From JADHMP01 sp016779985 (GTDB taxonomy: Bacteria; Bacteroidota; Bacteroidia; Flavobacteriales; Flavobacteriaceae): 64,000 nucleotides of DNA. Below are positions 45,750 to 54,706 of this stretch, piece after piece (position 1 is the first letter of the stretch; every line of letters begins with the position of its first letter). A model generated the notes under the pieces. The model saw nothing but the letters and a program-made list of their open reading frames with translations, had not been told where the DNA came from and did no database searches. The stretch spans positions 148,934 to 212,933 of the forward strand of contig JADHMP010000003.1 in NCBI GenBank assembly GCA_016779985.1. The letters run 5' to 3'. The translations under genes and the position numbers were made by a program.

Positions 45750-46454
45750 CTATTCTTTACAATAACAAGGCAGATCGCCAAAGGTAAATGAAATTGTTAA
45801 ACCTGTAAATACAAACCAATCATTATTGCCTACATTTCCAAATTTTAACTGTGTTTGATCTGCATACTCTTTGGTTGGATTGCTTCCGTCTAAATTATCT
45901 GTAAAAGTATAACGAACCCCTACTTCTAAACCGATCACAAAAAGTGGGTTTGGATTCCATTTTACACCCACAAAAAGGGGAAGTCCAAAAGTTTGATCTC
46001 TTCCATAATCAACATAATTTGCTTTAGAAGATCCTTGGCTGTCTACATATAAAAGCTGGTGCCTAAAATAACTAATCCCTAAAAAGAGATAGGGAGTAAT
46101 TTGATTATTGTCTTCATGTAAGTTAAAGTCAATAAAATTAAACTCCACTCCTGCATGGGCTTCTTGAATTTTATTCTCAAATTCATATCTACGCCTAAAC
46201 CGATTGATATCATTGGTTTTATTTTCATTTTCAAATAGTGTGGCTAATGACAATCCTGCTCTTAATGAATAACGAGTATTTACATTGTATCGATACAATA
46301 AACCTATGGCTATATTTCTTGGGGATATATATCGATCAGACCCAACATCTCCAATATAATTACTTCCTGCTATCACAGCTCCGAGTTCATGAAATTGGGA
46401 ATGACTCCAAAATCCAACCAAAATTGAGCCTAATAGAAAGATTTTTTTCACCAT
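45750..46454 (-). CDS. porG: DUF6089/PorG-like outer-membrane protein
   Basis: A 234-residue protein with a signal peptide (about 1-19, ending SHSQ). The body alternates polar and hydrophobic residues as in an 8-strand barrel: ELGAVIAGSNYIGDVGSDRYI, GLLYRYNVNTRYSLRAGLS, and a C-terminal TGLTISFTFGDLPCYCKE. The family and the position before uppS-bamA-skp-skp match PorG of Porphyromonas gingivalis, an outer-membrane piece of type IX secretion that contacts the PorKN ring. The symbol is by family and synteny, without experimental proof here. It abuts uppS with no gap. Confidence 0.75.
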   Translation of the reverse strand: MVKKIFLLGSILVGFWSHSQFHELGAVIAGSNYIGDVGSDRYISPRNIAIGLLYRYNVNTRYSLRAGLSLATLFENENKTNDINRFRRRYEFENKIQEAHAGVEFNFIDFNLHEDNNQITPYLFLGISYFRHQLLYVDSQGSSKANYVDYGRDQTFGLPLFVGVKWNPNPLFVIGLEVGVRYTFTDNLDGSNPTKEYADQTQLKFGNVGNNDWFVFTGLTISFTFGDLPCYCKE

Positions 46455-46524
46455 TATATAAATATTGATATCTCCCTAAACTGGGGCTTTCAATAGTCTT
46501 AGTTAAAACGTGGGATACCCTAAT

Positions 46525-47406
46525 CTATTGTGTGTTTCGGGTGTCTTGTCCCCAAAACAATTTTTCTCTCAAAGTTTTAAAGAAAAAATGACCTTCAAGT
46601 TCAACAGTATTCACCATAAATGGGGCTTTTTTGATGTATAGGGTATTGTCTTGTGATACACTGTAAAGCCTTGAATCTAGAGAAACTAAAAATTCTTTGG
46701 CGCGTGAAGAAACATTAATTTTCAATTGGGCCTTATCAGAAATAATTAAAGGCCTCATATTGATGTTGTGAGGGGCTATTGGATTCAAAACCCACGACGC
46801 TGTTCCGGGAGTTAAAATTGGACCTCCGCTACTAAGAGAATAACCTGTTGAACCTGTGGGTGTGGCGATAATTAGACCATCTGCCCAATAGGTGGTCAAA
46901 GGTTCTTCATTTACTGTGGTTTGAATACTCAACATTGAGGTGGTGTTTTTTCGGCTCAAAGTAATTTCATTGAGGGCAAAAGGGAGTTGTGCTAAAGAAT
47001 CAATTTTATTTTCAGTTTCAAGAGCCAAAAGAGACCGTCTGATGAGCTTAAATTTTTCAGCAAAAAATAAGTCTAAACCATTCAATAATTCTTCTTTTTT
47101 CAAACTAGTTAAAAAACCCAAATGCCCCGTATTGATACCTAATATTGGAATTTCAGAATCTCTAACCACTGCAATCGACCGAAGTAGGGTGCCGTCACCA
47201 CCAAATGAAAATAGAACATCAAATTCTTTTGAAAGGAGCTTTTCCGCACTGAACAATTGAACAGGTGAATTTTTATTTTCAAAATAAGGCCCCATCGATT
47301 CTATCAAAGCAAAATCATGTTTCTTGTTTTGACAATAATCGATGACTTCTCGAATACAATCAATTGTAATGAGATTATCATATTCACTAAACAAGGCAAT
47401 TTTCAC
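46525..47406 (-). CDS. nadK: NAD kinase
   Basis: A 293-residue cytoplasmic enzyme that phosphorylates NAD to NADP. Motifs: the GGDGT box at 69-73 (VLFSFGGDGTLLRS), NTGHLGFL, and the second catalytic region TPTGSTGYSLSSGGPI with NPIAPHNINMRPL. The start is GTG. It opens the envelope gene run but lies 70 bases before porG, so porG may have its own promoter. It diverges from pdxJ across 150 bases. Confidence 0.96.
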   Translation of the reverse strand: MKIALFSEYDNLITIDCIREVIDYCQNKKHDFALIESMGPYFENKNSPVQLFSAEKLLSKEFDVLFSFGGDGTLLRSIAVVRDSEIPILGINTGHLGFLTSLKKEELLNGLDLFFAEKFKLIRRSLLALETENKIDSLAQLPFALNEITLSRKNTTSMLSIQTTVNEEPLTTYWADGLIIATPTGSTGYSLSSGGPILTPGTASWVLNPIAPHNINMRPLIISDKAQLKINVSSRAKEFLVSLDSRLYSVSQDNTLYIKKAPFMVNTVELEGHFFFKTLREKLFWGQDTRNTQ

Positions 47407-47512
47407 ATTCCTCTATTTGCTATGGCAAGTTACAAAACTTAGGCTTTGAGGTCGCAGTCAGCTTTATTTTATGTTAGAATTATTCACAACCATTAAAAAT
47501 CATCTATTTTCT

Positions 47513-47542
47513 TTTGAAACCCTTTTCAATAAGATATTTTTA
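47513..47542 (+). promoter_or_regulatory. Probable promoter of pdxJ
   Basis: TTTG (47513-47516), an 18-base spacer and TATTTTTA (47535-47542), which is one mismatch from TAnnTTTG. The ATG follows 14 bases later. Confidence 0.4.
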
Positions 47543-47556
47543 CAAAAAATTTAATC

Positions 47557-48285
47557 ATGACGTCCTTAAGTGTAAATATCAACAAAGTGGCAACCCTTCG
47601 AAATGCTCGGGGTGGAAATATGCCTAATTTATTAGAAGTTGCCAAAGACCTACAGCGTTTTGGAGCCCAAGGCATTACAGTTCATCCAAGACCCGACCAG
47701 CGACATATTCGCTATGATGACGCTATAGCCCTCCCCGAAATAATAACAACTGAATACAACATAGAAGGAAATCCGATTCCAGCATTTAAAGATTTAGTAT
47801 TAAAAATAAAACCAACACAGGTCACACTTGTTCCTGATGCGCCTGATGCAATAACTTCCAACTCTGGCTGGGATACAATTAAACACCAGTCTTTTTTAAG
47901 AGATACCATAGCCGAATTTAAAGAGGCAGGTATAAGAACTTCTGTTTTTCTAGATCCTGACCCTAAAATGGTTGAGGGTGCTGTAGCAATTCAAACAGAT
48001 CGCATTGAGTTATACACCGAGGCTTATGCCAAAAACTATCCCAAAGACCCAAAAGCCGCAATTACTCCTTATCAAGAAGCGGCAAAGTGTGCGTCACGAT
48101 TTCAACTTGGACTAAACGCTGGTCATGATTTAAGTCTGGATAATTTAGCCTATTTTGCTCAAAACATTCCTGATCTTTTAGAAGTTTCGATAGGTCATGC
48201 ATTAATTTGCGAAAGCCTTTACATGGGTTTTGAAAACGTCATACCGCTATATTTACATCAACTCCAATTTGGACATACTGCATAA
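47557..48285 (+). CDS. pdxJ: Pyridoxine 5'-phosphate synthase
   Basis: A 242-residue TIM-barrel enzyme that joins 1-deoxyxylulose 5-phosphate and 3-amino-2-oxopropyl phosphate to pyridoxine 5'-phosphate. Family motifs: SVNINKVATLRNARGG at the N-terminus, GITVHPRPDQRHI, VTLVPDAPDAITSNSGWD, and LNAGHDLSLDNL. The C-terminal VSIGHALICESLYMGFENVI is complete. The end of the gene overlaps the following hydrolase. Confidence 0.97.
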   Translation: MTSLSVNINKVATLRNARGGNMPNLLEVAKDLQRFGAQGITVHPRPDQRHIRYDDAIALPEIITTEYNIEGNPIPAFKDLVLKIKPTQVTLVPDAPDAITSNSGWDTIKHQSFLRDTIAEFKEAGIRTSVFLDPDPKMVEGAVAIQTDRIELYTEAYAKNYPKDPKAAITPYQEAAKCASRFQLGLNAGHDLSLDNLAYFAQNIPDLLEVSIGHALICESLYMGFENVIPLYLHQLQFGHTA

Positions 48286-49042
48286 TAATACCATAGGTTC
48301 AGGCTCAAATCACCTAGCGATTTTACATGGATTTTTAGGGATGGGAGACAATTGGAAATCACTCGCTAAGGCTTGGTCTAAAAAAAACTTCAGCGTTCAC
48401 CTTATTGACCAACGTAATCATGGGCGAAGTTTTTGGTCCCCTTCTTTTGACTATCAGCTCATGGCCCAAGACCTTCTGCATTGGATGGACAAACAACAAA
48501 TTGGACAGCTATCTTTATTAGGGCACTCTATGGGTGGCAAAACAGCTATGACATTTGCTTCTGAAAATGCTGATCGTATTGATCGACTACTAATTGCAGA
48601 TATCTCACCACGGGCCTATCCTCCCCATCATGAACTTATTTTATCTAGTCTGGCCGCATTAGATTTTAATAAAATTAAAAACAGAAAAGAGGCTGATGAA
48701 GCTTTGGCTGTTCAAATTAAAGAGCTCTCTACACGTCAGTTTTTACTCAAAAATCTTTATTGGAAGAACCCTGAACAGTTAGGGTTAAGGGTAAATATTG
48801 AAGTGTTACAAACAAAAGGCACCACCATTGGCAAGTCATTGGCAAAGAACACTGTTTGTACACTACCTACCCTATTTCTTGCTGGTGGAAACTCACAGTA
48901 TATACTCCCAGAGGACCACCTTTTAATTAAAAAGCACTTTCCTAAAGCAGCATTGGTCACTATTCCTAAAGCAGGACACTGGCTTCATGCTGAAAACCCT
49001 CTTGATTTTTCTAAGGCAGTGCTTCAATTTTTAGAAGGTTGA
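48269..49042 (+). CDS. Alpha/beta hydrolase, YbfF-like esterase
   Basis: A 257-residue cytoplasmic hydrolase. The start TTG at 48269 gives MDILHNNTIG, the N-terminus usual in flavobacterial members; the gene then overlaps pdxJ by 17 bases. Another TTG at 48230 would add 13 residues. The oxyanion HGFLGMGDNW, the nucleophile elbow GHSMGG (S87), and the late His in KAGHWLHAENP form the expected triad with an Asp between. YbfF-type enzymes cleave short acyl and thioester bonds; the natural substrate is unknown. Confidence 0.9.
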   Translation: MDILHNNTIGSGSNHLAILHGFLGMGDNWKSLAKAWSKKNFSVHLIDQRNHGRSFWSPSFDYQLMAQDLLHWMDKQQIGQLSLLGHSMGGKTAMTFASENADRIDRLLIADISPRAYPPHHELILSSLAALDFNKIKNRKEADEALAVQIKELSTRQFLLKNLYWKNPEQLGLRVNIEVLQTKGTTIGKSLAKNTVCTLPTLFLAGGNSQYILPEDHLLIKKHFPKAALVTIPKAGHWLHAENPLDFSKAVLQFLEG

Positions 49043-49070
49043 TTTTTTTTATTGATATAACAACCTTTTT
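49035..49070 (+). terminator. Possible terminator after the hydrolase gene
   Basis: AAGGTTG (49035-49041) pairs with CAACCTT (49061-49067), with a 19-base loop and T to 49070. It overlaps the stop region; the long loop makes it a moderate candidate. Confidence 0.45.
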
Positions 49071-49120
49071 ATATTCTGTGAAATTTATTAGGATTTATGA
49101 TTCTAGAGCGTTCTCAATTG

Positions 49121-49128
49121 TATTTTTG
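49121..49128 (+). promoter_or_regulatory. -7 box for the GNAT-aspartokinase unit
   Basis: TATTTTTG fits TAnnTTTG exactly, 17 bases before the ATG at 49146. The upstream -33 element is not clear. Confidence 0.45.
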
Positions 49129-49145
49129 TGCGCAATTCAACCACT

Positions 49146-49634
49146 ATGGAAATAGAAATTCGAAAAGCTACAATTGAAGATAGTGCCGCTATTTTAGCTT
49201 TAATTAAAGAATTAGCTAAATTTGAGCGTGAGCCGGATGCTGTTATTGTTTCGCAAATTGATATAGAAAAACATGGCTTTGGGCAAAATCCCCTCTTCGA
49301 ATGTTATGTTGCTGAAGTTGACCAAAAAATAGTTGGAATGGCTCTTTTTTATCCTCGTTACTCAACATGGAAAGGTCCTACTTTGCATTTAGAAGATTTA
49401 ATTGTGACTGAAAAAATGAAAGGGAAAGGTATAGGAACAGCTCTCTATAGCAAATTCATTGAGTATGGTTATTCTAGTGGAGTAGCAAGAATAGAATGGA
49501 ATGTGCTTGATTGGAATGAACCCGCAATTTCTTTTTACGAAAAGAGCGGAGCTAATGTGCTGTCTGATTGGAGAACAGTTCAAATGCATCGAGAGCAGAT
49601 GAAGCAGTTTTTGAATAATTCAAAAAAACTATGA
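49146..49634 (+). CDS. GNAT-family N-acetyltransferase, diamine acetyltransferase-like
   Basis: A 162-residue protein. The start ATG at 49146 gives MEIEIRKATIEDSAAILALI, the usual GNAT beginning; a GTG at 49128 lies inside the promoter box. The acetyl-CoA loop is in MKGKGIGTALYSKF (Q/RxxGxG type), with LHLEDLIVTEKM before it and EWNVLDWNEPAISFYEKSGA after it. The LEDL and WNVLDWN motifs resemble the spermidine/spermine acetyltransferase group, so a polyamine or small amine is a likely substrate. Overlaps the aspartokinase gene by ATGA. Confidence 0.88.
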   Translation: MEIEIRKATIEDSAAILALIKELAKFEREPDAVIVSQIDIEKHGFGQNPLFECYVAEVDQKIVGMALFYPRYSTWKGPTLHLEDLIVTEKMKGKGIGTALYSKFIEYGYSSGVARIEWNVLDWNEPAISFYEKSGANVLSDWRTVQMHREQMKQFLNNSKKL

Positions 49635-50884
49635 AAATATTTAAGTTTGGAGGAGCCTCTGTAAAAGATGCAGATGGAGTGCGTAATGTTTTTGATTTAC
49701 TCAAAAGTGTAGGGTACCAAAATACACTGATTGTAGTATCTGCCATGGGAAAAACAACCAATGCAATGGAGGCTATAGTGGATCACTATTTCAATAAAGC
49801 CGGAAGTGTGTCTCAAAGTATTTTTGTGGTCAAAAGGCAACACATTGAGATCCTTAATAATCTCTTTCCAAATAATAACCATGAAGTGTATGGAGAGGTA
49901 AAAAAGCTATTTGAAGCCTTGGATAATTTTTTAGTTCATAACAAATCAACAAATTTCAGTTTTGTATATGATCAAATCGTAAGCTTTGGTGAGTTATTGT
50001 CTACAAAAATTATAGCTCATTATTTCATTCACCAAGGTCTTGAAATGGAATGGGTAGATGCCCGAAATTGTGTCAAAACAGACGCTTACTATAGGGACGC
50101 AAATTTGGATTGGGAGACCACTTCAAAAACCATTAAAGACAACATATCAAAAGAGAAATTAGTAATCACTCAAGGTTTTATAGGCAGTGATGAAAACAAC
50201 TTTACCACCACATTGGGAAGAGAGGGATCAGACTACAGCGCTGCAATTTTTGGATATGCACTCAATTCTGAATCAGTCACCATTTGGAAGGATGTCCCGG
50301 GGGTGCTGAATGCAGACCCGAGGCATTTTGACAATACCACATTGCTACACCAAATATCCTATAGAGAGGCCATAGAACTTGCTTATTATGGCGCTTCTGT
50401 GATTCACCCAAAAACGCTTCAGCCTCTTCAACGAAAAGAAATTCCACTTTATGTAAAATCTTTTCAAAACCCCACTGCTGAGGGTACAGCAGTAATGAAA
50501 GGAAAAACACTTATTCCTGAAACACCCTGTTTTATTTTAAAAAAACAGCAAGTGTTGCTTCGTTTGTTTTCACTCGATTTTTCATTTATTGTAGAGGACA
50601 ATATAAGTGCCATTTTTGCTCTTTTGCATCAATATCAGATGCGGGTAGAACTGGTTCAAAATTCAGCAATAAGTTTTTCGGTTTGTATTAATAATAAATA
50701 TGGTCGTTTAGAGGAACTTGTTACGGCTTTACGGGCTCGTTTTAGAGTGGAGGTTTCAGAAAATGTGGATCTCTACACAATTCGCCATTTTAACAGAGAG
50801 GCCATTCATCTAATCAAAAACTACGACCGTCCAATTCTTTTAGAACAGCGAACGCAACAAACCGCTCAGTTTGTTTTAAACTAA
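49631..50884 (+). CDS. Aspartate kinase
   Basis: A 417-residue enzyme that phosphorylates aspartate at the head of the lysine/threonine/methionine pathway. The N-terminus has KFGGASVKDADGVRN (usual KFGGSS, here GGAS), followed by SFGELLST, TQGFIGSDENNFTTTLGREGSDYSAA and VTIWKDVPGVLNADPR. A C-terminal ACT-like regulatory region (about 300-400) is present but short, so this is a monofunctional type. Overlap with the acetyltransferase gene implies coupling. It converges on arsC with a 13-base gap. Confidence 0.92.
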   Translation: MKIFKFGGASVKDADGVRNVFDLLKSVGYQNTLIVVSAMGKTTNAMEAIVDHYFNKAGSVSQSIFVVKRQHIEILNNLFPNNNHEVYGEVKKLFEALDNFLVHNKSTNFSFVYDQIVSFGELLSTKIIAHYFIHQGLEMEWVDARNCVKTDAYYRDANLDWETTSKTIKDNISKEKLVITQGFIGSDENNFTTTLGREGSDYSAAIFGYALNSESVTIWKDVPGVLNADPRHFDNTTLLHQISYREAIELAYYGASVIHPKTLQPLQRKEIPLYVKSFQNPTAEGTAVMKGKTLIPETPCFILKKQQVLLRLFSLDFSFIVEDNISAIFALLHQYQMRVELVQNSAISFSVCINNKYGRLEELVTALRARFRVEVSENVDLYTIRHFNREAIHLIKNYDRPILLEQRTQQTAQFVLN

Positions 50885-50897
50885 ATTCCCAAACTAC

Positions 50898-51320
50898 CTA
50901 TTGAGAAAGATTTTCTTTCACAAATTCTTTGCAATAAGCAGCAATGGCTTCATTTGTTTGGTCAAACGCAGCTTCTATTTCATCATTTGTACCCTTTAAT
51001 TTTGATGGATCAAAAAAATTTTGGTGTACCCTTACTGCCTTTTTAGAAGGAATCACTGGACAGTTTTCAGCAGCATGATCACAAACAGTGATAATATAAT
51101 CAAACTCTACGGCTAGATATTCATCAACATGATTGGAAGTGTGGTGACTAATATCTACCCCTGCTTTTGCCATGCTATGGATAGCTTTAGGATTTACACC
51201 GTGAGTTTCAATTCCAGCACTGTAGATAGTGGAAGTTCCACCGCTATAATAGTTGAGCCAGCCGTGGGCCATTTGACTTCGGCATGAATTTCCTGTACAG
51301 AGCACAAGCACATTTTTCAT
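50898..51320 (-). CDS. arsC: Arsenate reductase ArsC, thioredoxin-linked LMW phosphatase type
   Basis: A 140-residue cytoplasmic protein. The P-loop is C8-TGNSC-R14-S near the N-terminus (LVLCTGNSCRSQMAHGW), and the two resolving cysteines C80 and C87 in ITVCDHAAENCPV match the relay of thioredoxin-coupled ArsC. The DP loop motif is present in HQNFFDPSKL. No arsR, arsB or acr3 is adjacent; instead it ends a housekeeping run and overlaps the dehydrogenase gene by 4 bases. Arsenate reduction is likely, though a phosphatase role is possible. Confidence 0.88.
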   Translation of the reverse strand: MKNVLVLCTGNSCRSQMAHGWLNYYSGGTSTIYSAGIETHGVNPKAIHSMAKAGVDISHHTSNHVDEYLAVEFDYIITVCDHAAENCPVIPSKKAVRVHQNFFDPSKLKGTNDEIEAAFDQTNEAIAAYCKEFVKENLSQ

Positions 51321-52270
51321 AGTTTTAAAAAGTTTGTTTTGATTTTGTCAATAATAGTAGTCGCTAATTTGAGATGGCTTTCATGTGTCCAACCTCCAAC
51401 ATGTGGGCTGAGTAATACATTTTCAGCATTTAATAAATAGCGTAATGCCGAGGGATAATTATTTTTTTCAAATGTATTTGAAAAAGAACGCGATTCATAT
51501 TCTAAGACATCCAAACCAGCTCCCAACACTTTTCCTGTTTTCAATCCTTCAACAAGAGCTTCTGTATCGACAATTTTTCCGCGTGAGGTATTCAAAAGCC
51601 AAATGGGATGGGCTACCTTGGAAATAAAACGTTTATTGATCAAGCCCATTGTTGACTCATCTTGGGGTAGGTGTAGACTAATTACTTCTGCTTTTAAAAG
51701 TAAGGTGTCCATGTTCACTTGTGTAGCGTATTCATCTCCCAGCCCTTCTCGAATGTCATAACATAACGTTTTGACCTCCATCCCTGCTAATTTTTTAGCA
51801 AACTGCCTACCGGTATTTCCATATCCGATAATACCAACGGTTTTGCCCTCAAGTTCCCATCCTCTGTGTTCTTCTCTAAGCCATTGCCCGTTTTGAATAG
51901 AAATGTGACCTAGTCTTAACTTATTCATTAGACTCAATAGCATCCCTAGCGCGTGTTCTGCTACAGCATTTCTATTTCCCTCTGGAGCAGCAAAAAGTTG
52001 AATTTTTTTCTTTTCGGCATAGGTCAAATCAATATTTTCAAGACCGGCACCCAAACGGGCAATAAATTTTAAATTAGAAGCAGCATCAATGACTTGTTGA
52101 TCTATTGGAAAACGACTTCGAATTACTATACCGGTATATTTATGGAGCTGTGGTAAAAGAACTTCTAGTGGAGTGGAATAGGCCAATTCATTGTTGAACC
52201 CCAATTTTTGTAATTCCTCAATCAAAATGGGATGGTTTTCGTCAACGTGGAGAACATGCAAGGGTTTCAT
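51317..52270 (-). CDS. D-2-hydroxyacid dehydrogenase (SerA-like)
   Basis: A 317-residue NAD-dependent enzyme. The Rossmann motif is GIIGYGNTGRQFAKKLAGM (about 148-166), followed by SLHLPQDESTMGLI, LLNTSRGKIVDTEALVEGL and the active-site His region LSPHVGGWTHES. It lacks a C-terminal ACT domain, so it is of the short type of 3-phosphoglycerate dehydrogenase or a related hydroxyacid dehydrogenase. The start ATG (52270) overlaps the mgtE stop as TGATG; a TTG one codon upstream is less likely. Serine synthesis is possible but not proven. Confidence 0.85.
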   Translation of the reverse strand: MKPLHVLHVDENHPILIEELQKLGFNNELAYSTPLEVLLPQLHKYTGIVIRSRFPIDQQVIDAASNLKFIARLGAGLENIDLTYAEKKKIQLFAAPEGNRNAVAEHALGMLLSLMNKLRLGHISIQNGQWLREEHRGWELEGKTVGIIGYGNTGRQFAKKLAGMEVKTLCYDIREGLGDEYATQVNMDTLLLKAEVISLHLPQDESTMGLINKRFISKVAHPIWLLNTSRGKIVDTEALVEGLKTGKVLGAGLDVLEYESRSFSNTFEKNNYPSALRYLLNAENVLLSPHVGGWTHESHLKLATTIIDKIKTNFLKL

Positions 52271-53628
52271 CAAAATCCTAAAGCCAATTTTGCTATATAA
52301 AAAAAGAGAAAAATTCCAAAAATATCATTGCAGGTTGTGATAAAGGGTCCTGTTGCTATGGCAGGATCAATCCCTCTACGGTCTAAAATGATTGGGACAA
52401 AAGTGCCAACAAGTGCGGCTACTATAATCACTAAAAGCATAGAGCCTGCAATGGTTAGGCTAAATACAATTTCTTGTGCAATAAGGCGTCCAAAAAGAAG
52501 GAGTATGATTCCCAATGCCAGTCCATTAATTAAACTGAGTCCAACTTCTTTTAGCAACCTTGAGAACAAGGATCCTTTGACAGTGTCGTTGGCCAATCCT
52601 TGCACAATGATTGCAGAAGATTGAACTCCAACATTTCCTGCCATCGCTGCTATTAGAGGAGTATAAAAAAACAAGTTACGCAGTTCAGGTTTTTCCATCA
52701 CATTTTCAAAACCCTGTAAAATAAAAACACTTCCTAATCCGCCTAAAAGTCCCAAAAATAACCAAGGTAATCGAGCCCGAGTTAATTCAAAAATACTATC
52801 ATTGGCTTCAACATCATTTGAAATACCTGCGGCTAACTGATAATCTTTTTCAGCCTCTTCTTTGATTAAATCAATTATATCATCAATAGTGATGCGACCC
52901 AAAAGCTCTTTTTTTGCGTTAACTACAGGAATAGCTTCCAAGTCATATTTAGACATGATTTTTGCGACTTCATCTCCTTCCTGTTCTGCAGTCACATAAT
53001 CCACATTAGGGATATAGATGTCTTTTACTTTTGCTTTAGCATTTGCAGTTATTAAGTCTTTGAGAGACAGCCTTCCTTTGAGCCTGTTTTTTTCGTCCAC
53101 CACATAAATAGAATGAACTCGAGTAACATTTTCAGCTTGAGTTCTCATTTCATTAAGGCATTTAAGTACACTGAGGTTTTCTTGCACTTTGACCAACTCC
53201 TTTGCCATAAGGCCACCCGCTGTATTTTCATCATAAGTTAATAGTTCACGAATGTCTTGGGCGTGATCATCATCTTCTAATTGTAAAATCACTTTTTGCT
53301 GTCTTTCTACAGGGAGTTCTGAAATCAAGTCAGTGGCATCATCAGTATCTAATTCTGCAATTTCTTCTGCAATTTCTTTGACCGATAATTTTTCTAAAAT
53401 ACGCTCTCGAATATCTTCATCCAATTCTGCGAGGGCATCTGCTGTAGTGTCACTGTCAAGGAGCTTGATCAGATAAATAGCGTTATCAGTGGACAACTGC
53501 TCTAGAATTTCAGCAATATCAGCATAATGTAACTTCTGAAGTCGTAGTTTTAGCTTTTTAGACTGCGTAGTTTCGATAAGTGCTTTGATGGAGGAGAAAA
53601 ACGCAGCATCTATTTCAAAGTTGGCCAT
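52270..53628 (-). CDS. mgtE: Magnesium transporter MgtE
   Basis: A 452-residue protein with the complete MgtE plan: a cytoplasmic N-domain of helical repeats (about 30-130, with the LDTDDATDLISELP type motif), two CBS domains (about 135-255), and five membrane helices (about 285-452), including GNVGVQSSAIIVQGL in the pore region. The cytoplasmic parts act as a magnesium sensor gating the channel. The start ATG at 53628 is preferred to a GTG at 53631. The gene overlaps rsmA by 14 bases. Confidence 0.96.
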   Translation of the reverse strand: MANFEIDAAFFSSIKALIETTQSKKLKLRLQKLHYADIAEILEQLSTDNAIYLIKLLDSDTTADALAELDEDIRERILEKLSVKEIAEEIAELDTDDATDLISELPVERQQKVILQLEDDDHAQDIRELLTYDENTAGGLMAKELVKVQENLSVLKCLNEMRTQAENVTRVHSIYVVDEKNRLKGRLSLKDLITANAKAKVKDIYIPNVDYVTAEQEGDEVAKIMSKYDLEAIPVVNAKKELLGRITIDDIIDLIKEEAEKDYQLAAGISNDVEANDSIFELTRARLPWLFLGLLGGLGSVFILQGFENVMEKPELRNLFFYTPLIAAMAGNVGVQSSAIIVQGLANDTVKGSLFSRLLKEVGLSLINGLALGIILLLFGRLIAQEIVFSLTIAGSMLLVIIVAALVGTFVPIILDRRGIDPAIATGPFITTCNDIFGIFLFFYIAKLALGF

Positions 53629-54394
53629 CACTTATCCTTTTTGTGAGTTCTACAAAAGATTGCCCCGAAAGTTTTTCTGGGCGCAAGTCAAAGATACTAT
53701 CTTCTCTTATATTTTCGGGTATACCTAATGTTTTTAAACTGTTACGAAGTGTTTTTCGTCTTTGTTGAAAGCTTAACTTGACCACTTTAAATAATAATTT
53801 CTCATCACAATTTAAAGTGTAATTTTCTTTACGTTGAAATTGAATTACAGCAGAATCTACATTAGGCGGAGGGATAAATGCCCCTGGTGGCACCTCAAAT
53901 AAATAACTGGTTTCATAAAAGAGTTGTACGAGTACAGAAAGAATACCATATTGTTTTGTTCCTAGGGCTTCACAAAGTCGTTTTGCCACTTCCTTTTGAA
54001 ACATACCTGCAAAAAAAGGTATTCGATTTCTATGTTTCAATACCTTAAAAACAATTTGAGAAGAAATATTGTAAGGAAAATTACCTATGACAGCAAAAGG
54101 AGCATTCCCAAATAACTCATCAAAATCTAATTTTAAAACATCTTTTTCTATGATGTGATTCCGCAAAGCTGGATAATGCTCTTTTAAATAGGCAACAGAT
54201 TCTGAATCAATTTCAACCAGCTTGAGTTGATGTTCTTGCTTTAAGATGAATTGGGTAAGCATTCCCATTCCAGGTCCAATTTCTAATACAGAAAAATTCT
54301 TCTGGTTTGGAAGCGTAAGTGCAATTTTTTCAGCTATGGATACTTCTTTGAGAAAATGCTGACCTAAATATTTTTTGGCATGAACCCGTTTCAT
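53615..54394 (-). CDS. rsmA: 16S rRNA dimethyladenosine transferase RsmA (KsgA)
   Basis: A 259-residue enzyme that dimethylates two adjacent adenines near the 3' end of 16S rRNA. It has the N-terminal KKYLGQHFL, the SAM-binding VLEIGPGMGMLTQ, the catalytic VIGNFPYNISSQI motif (NxPY), and QRRKTLRNSLK in the C-terminal domain. Length is normal. It overlaps both neighbours (DUF4286 gene by 4 bases, mgtE by 14). Confidence 0.97.
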   Translation of the reverse strand: MKRVHAKKYLGQHFLKEVSIAEKIALTLPNQKNFSVLEIGPGMGMLTQFILKQEHQLKLVEIDSESVAYLKEHYPALRNHIIEKDVLKLDFDELFGNAPFAVIGNFPYNISSQIVFKVLKHRNRIPFFAGMFQKEVAKRLCEALGTKQYGILSVLVQLFYETSYLFEVPPGAFIPPPNVDSAVIQFQRKENYTLNCDEKLLFKVVKLSFQQRRKTLRNSLKTLGIPENIREDSIFDLRPEKLSGQSFVELTKRISDGQL

Positions 54395-54702
54395 GATATA
54401 GAATGGATGATTTCCAACTGGGTATCAAATCGCAATACTTTACCACCAAAGCGTTTTTTCTCAGCAGCCTGATCGCTGTCTCCATATTGATCTAAGTAGG
54501 CTTGGAGCTCAGCTTTAGATGAGGCTACAAATTGTATAGCATAGTTCAAACTTTCTATCGCATCAGTTTGAATCTTCAAAATATTTATTGCCTCAAAAGC
54601 ACCGCACTCAAAAACGGAGGGCAAATGACTTTCTTGCATCCATCGCAGCCATTCTTTTTCTATTTCTGGATCAATTTGAGAGGTTACATTGTAGATTATC
54701 AT
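54391..54702 (-). CDS. DUF4286 family protein
   Basis: A 103-residue soluble protein. The start at ATG 54702 gives MIIYNVTSQIDPEIEKEWLRWM, the typical beginning of this family; an upstream in-frame ATG would add 15 residues that overlap serS. It has the dimeric ferredoxin-like pattern (strand, helix with EWLRWMQESHLPSVF, strands with AIQFVASSKAELQAYLDQY). The function is unknown; the gene sits between serS and rsmA in many flavobacteria. It starts 4 bases after the serS stop and overlaps rsmA by ATGA. Confidence 0.85.
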   Translation of the reverse strand: MIIYNVTSQIDPEIEKEWLRWMQESHLPSVFECGAFEAINILKIQTDAIESLNYAIQFVASSKAELQAYLDQYGDSDQAAEKKRFGGKVLRFDTQLEIIHSIS

Positions 54703-54706
54703 AGGC

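Noticed and set aside
49128..49145. GTG start of the GNAT gene
   Set aside because: It overlaps the last base of a perfect -7 promoter box, so it would lie upstream of the transcript start; ATG 49146 fits the family.
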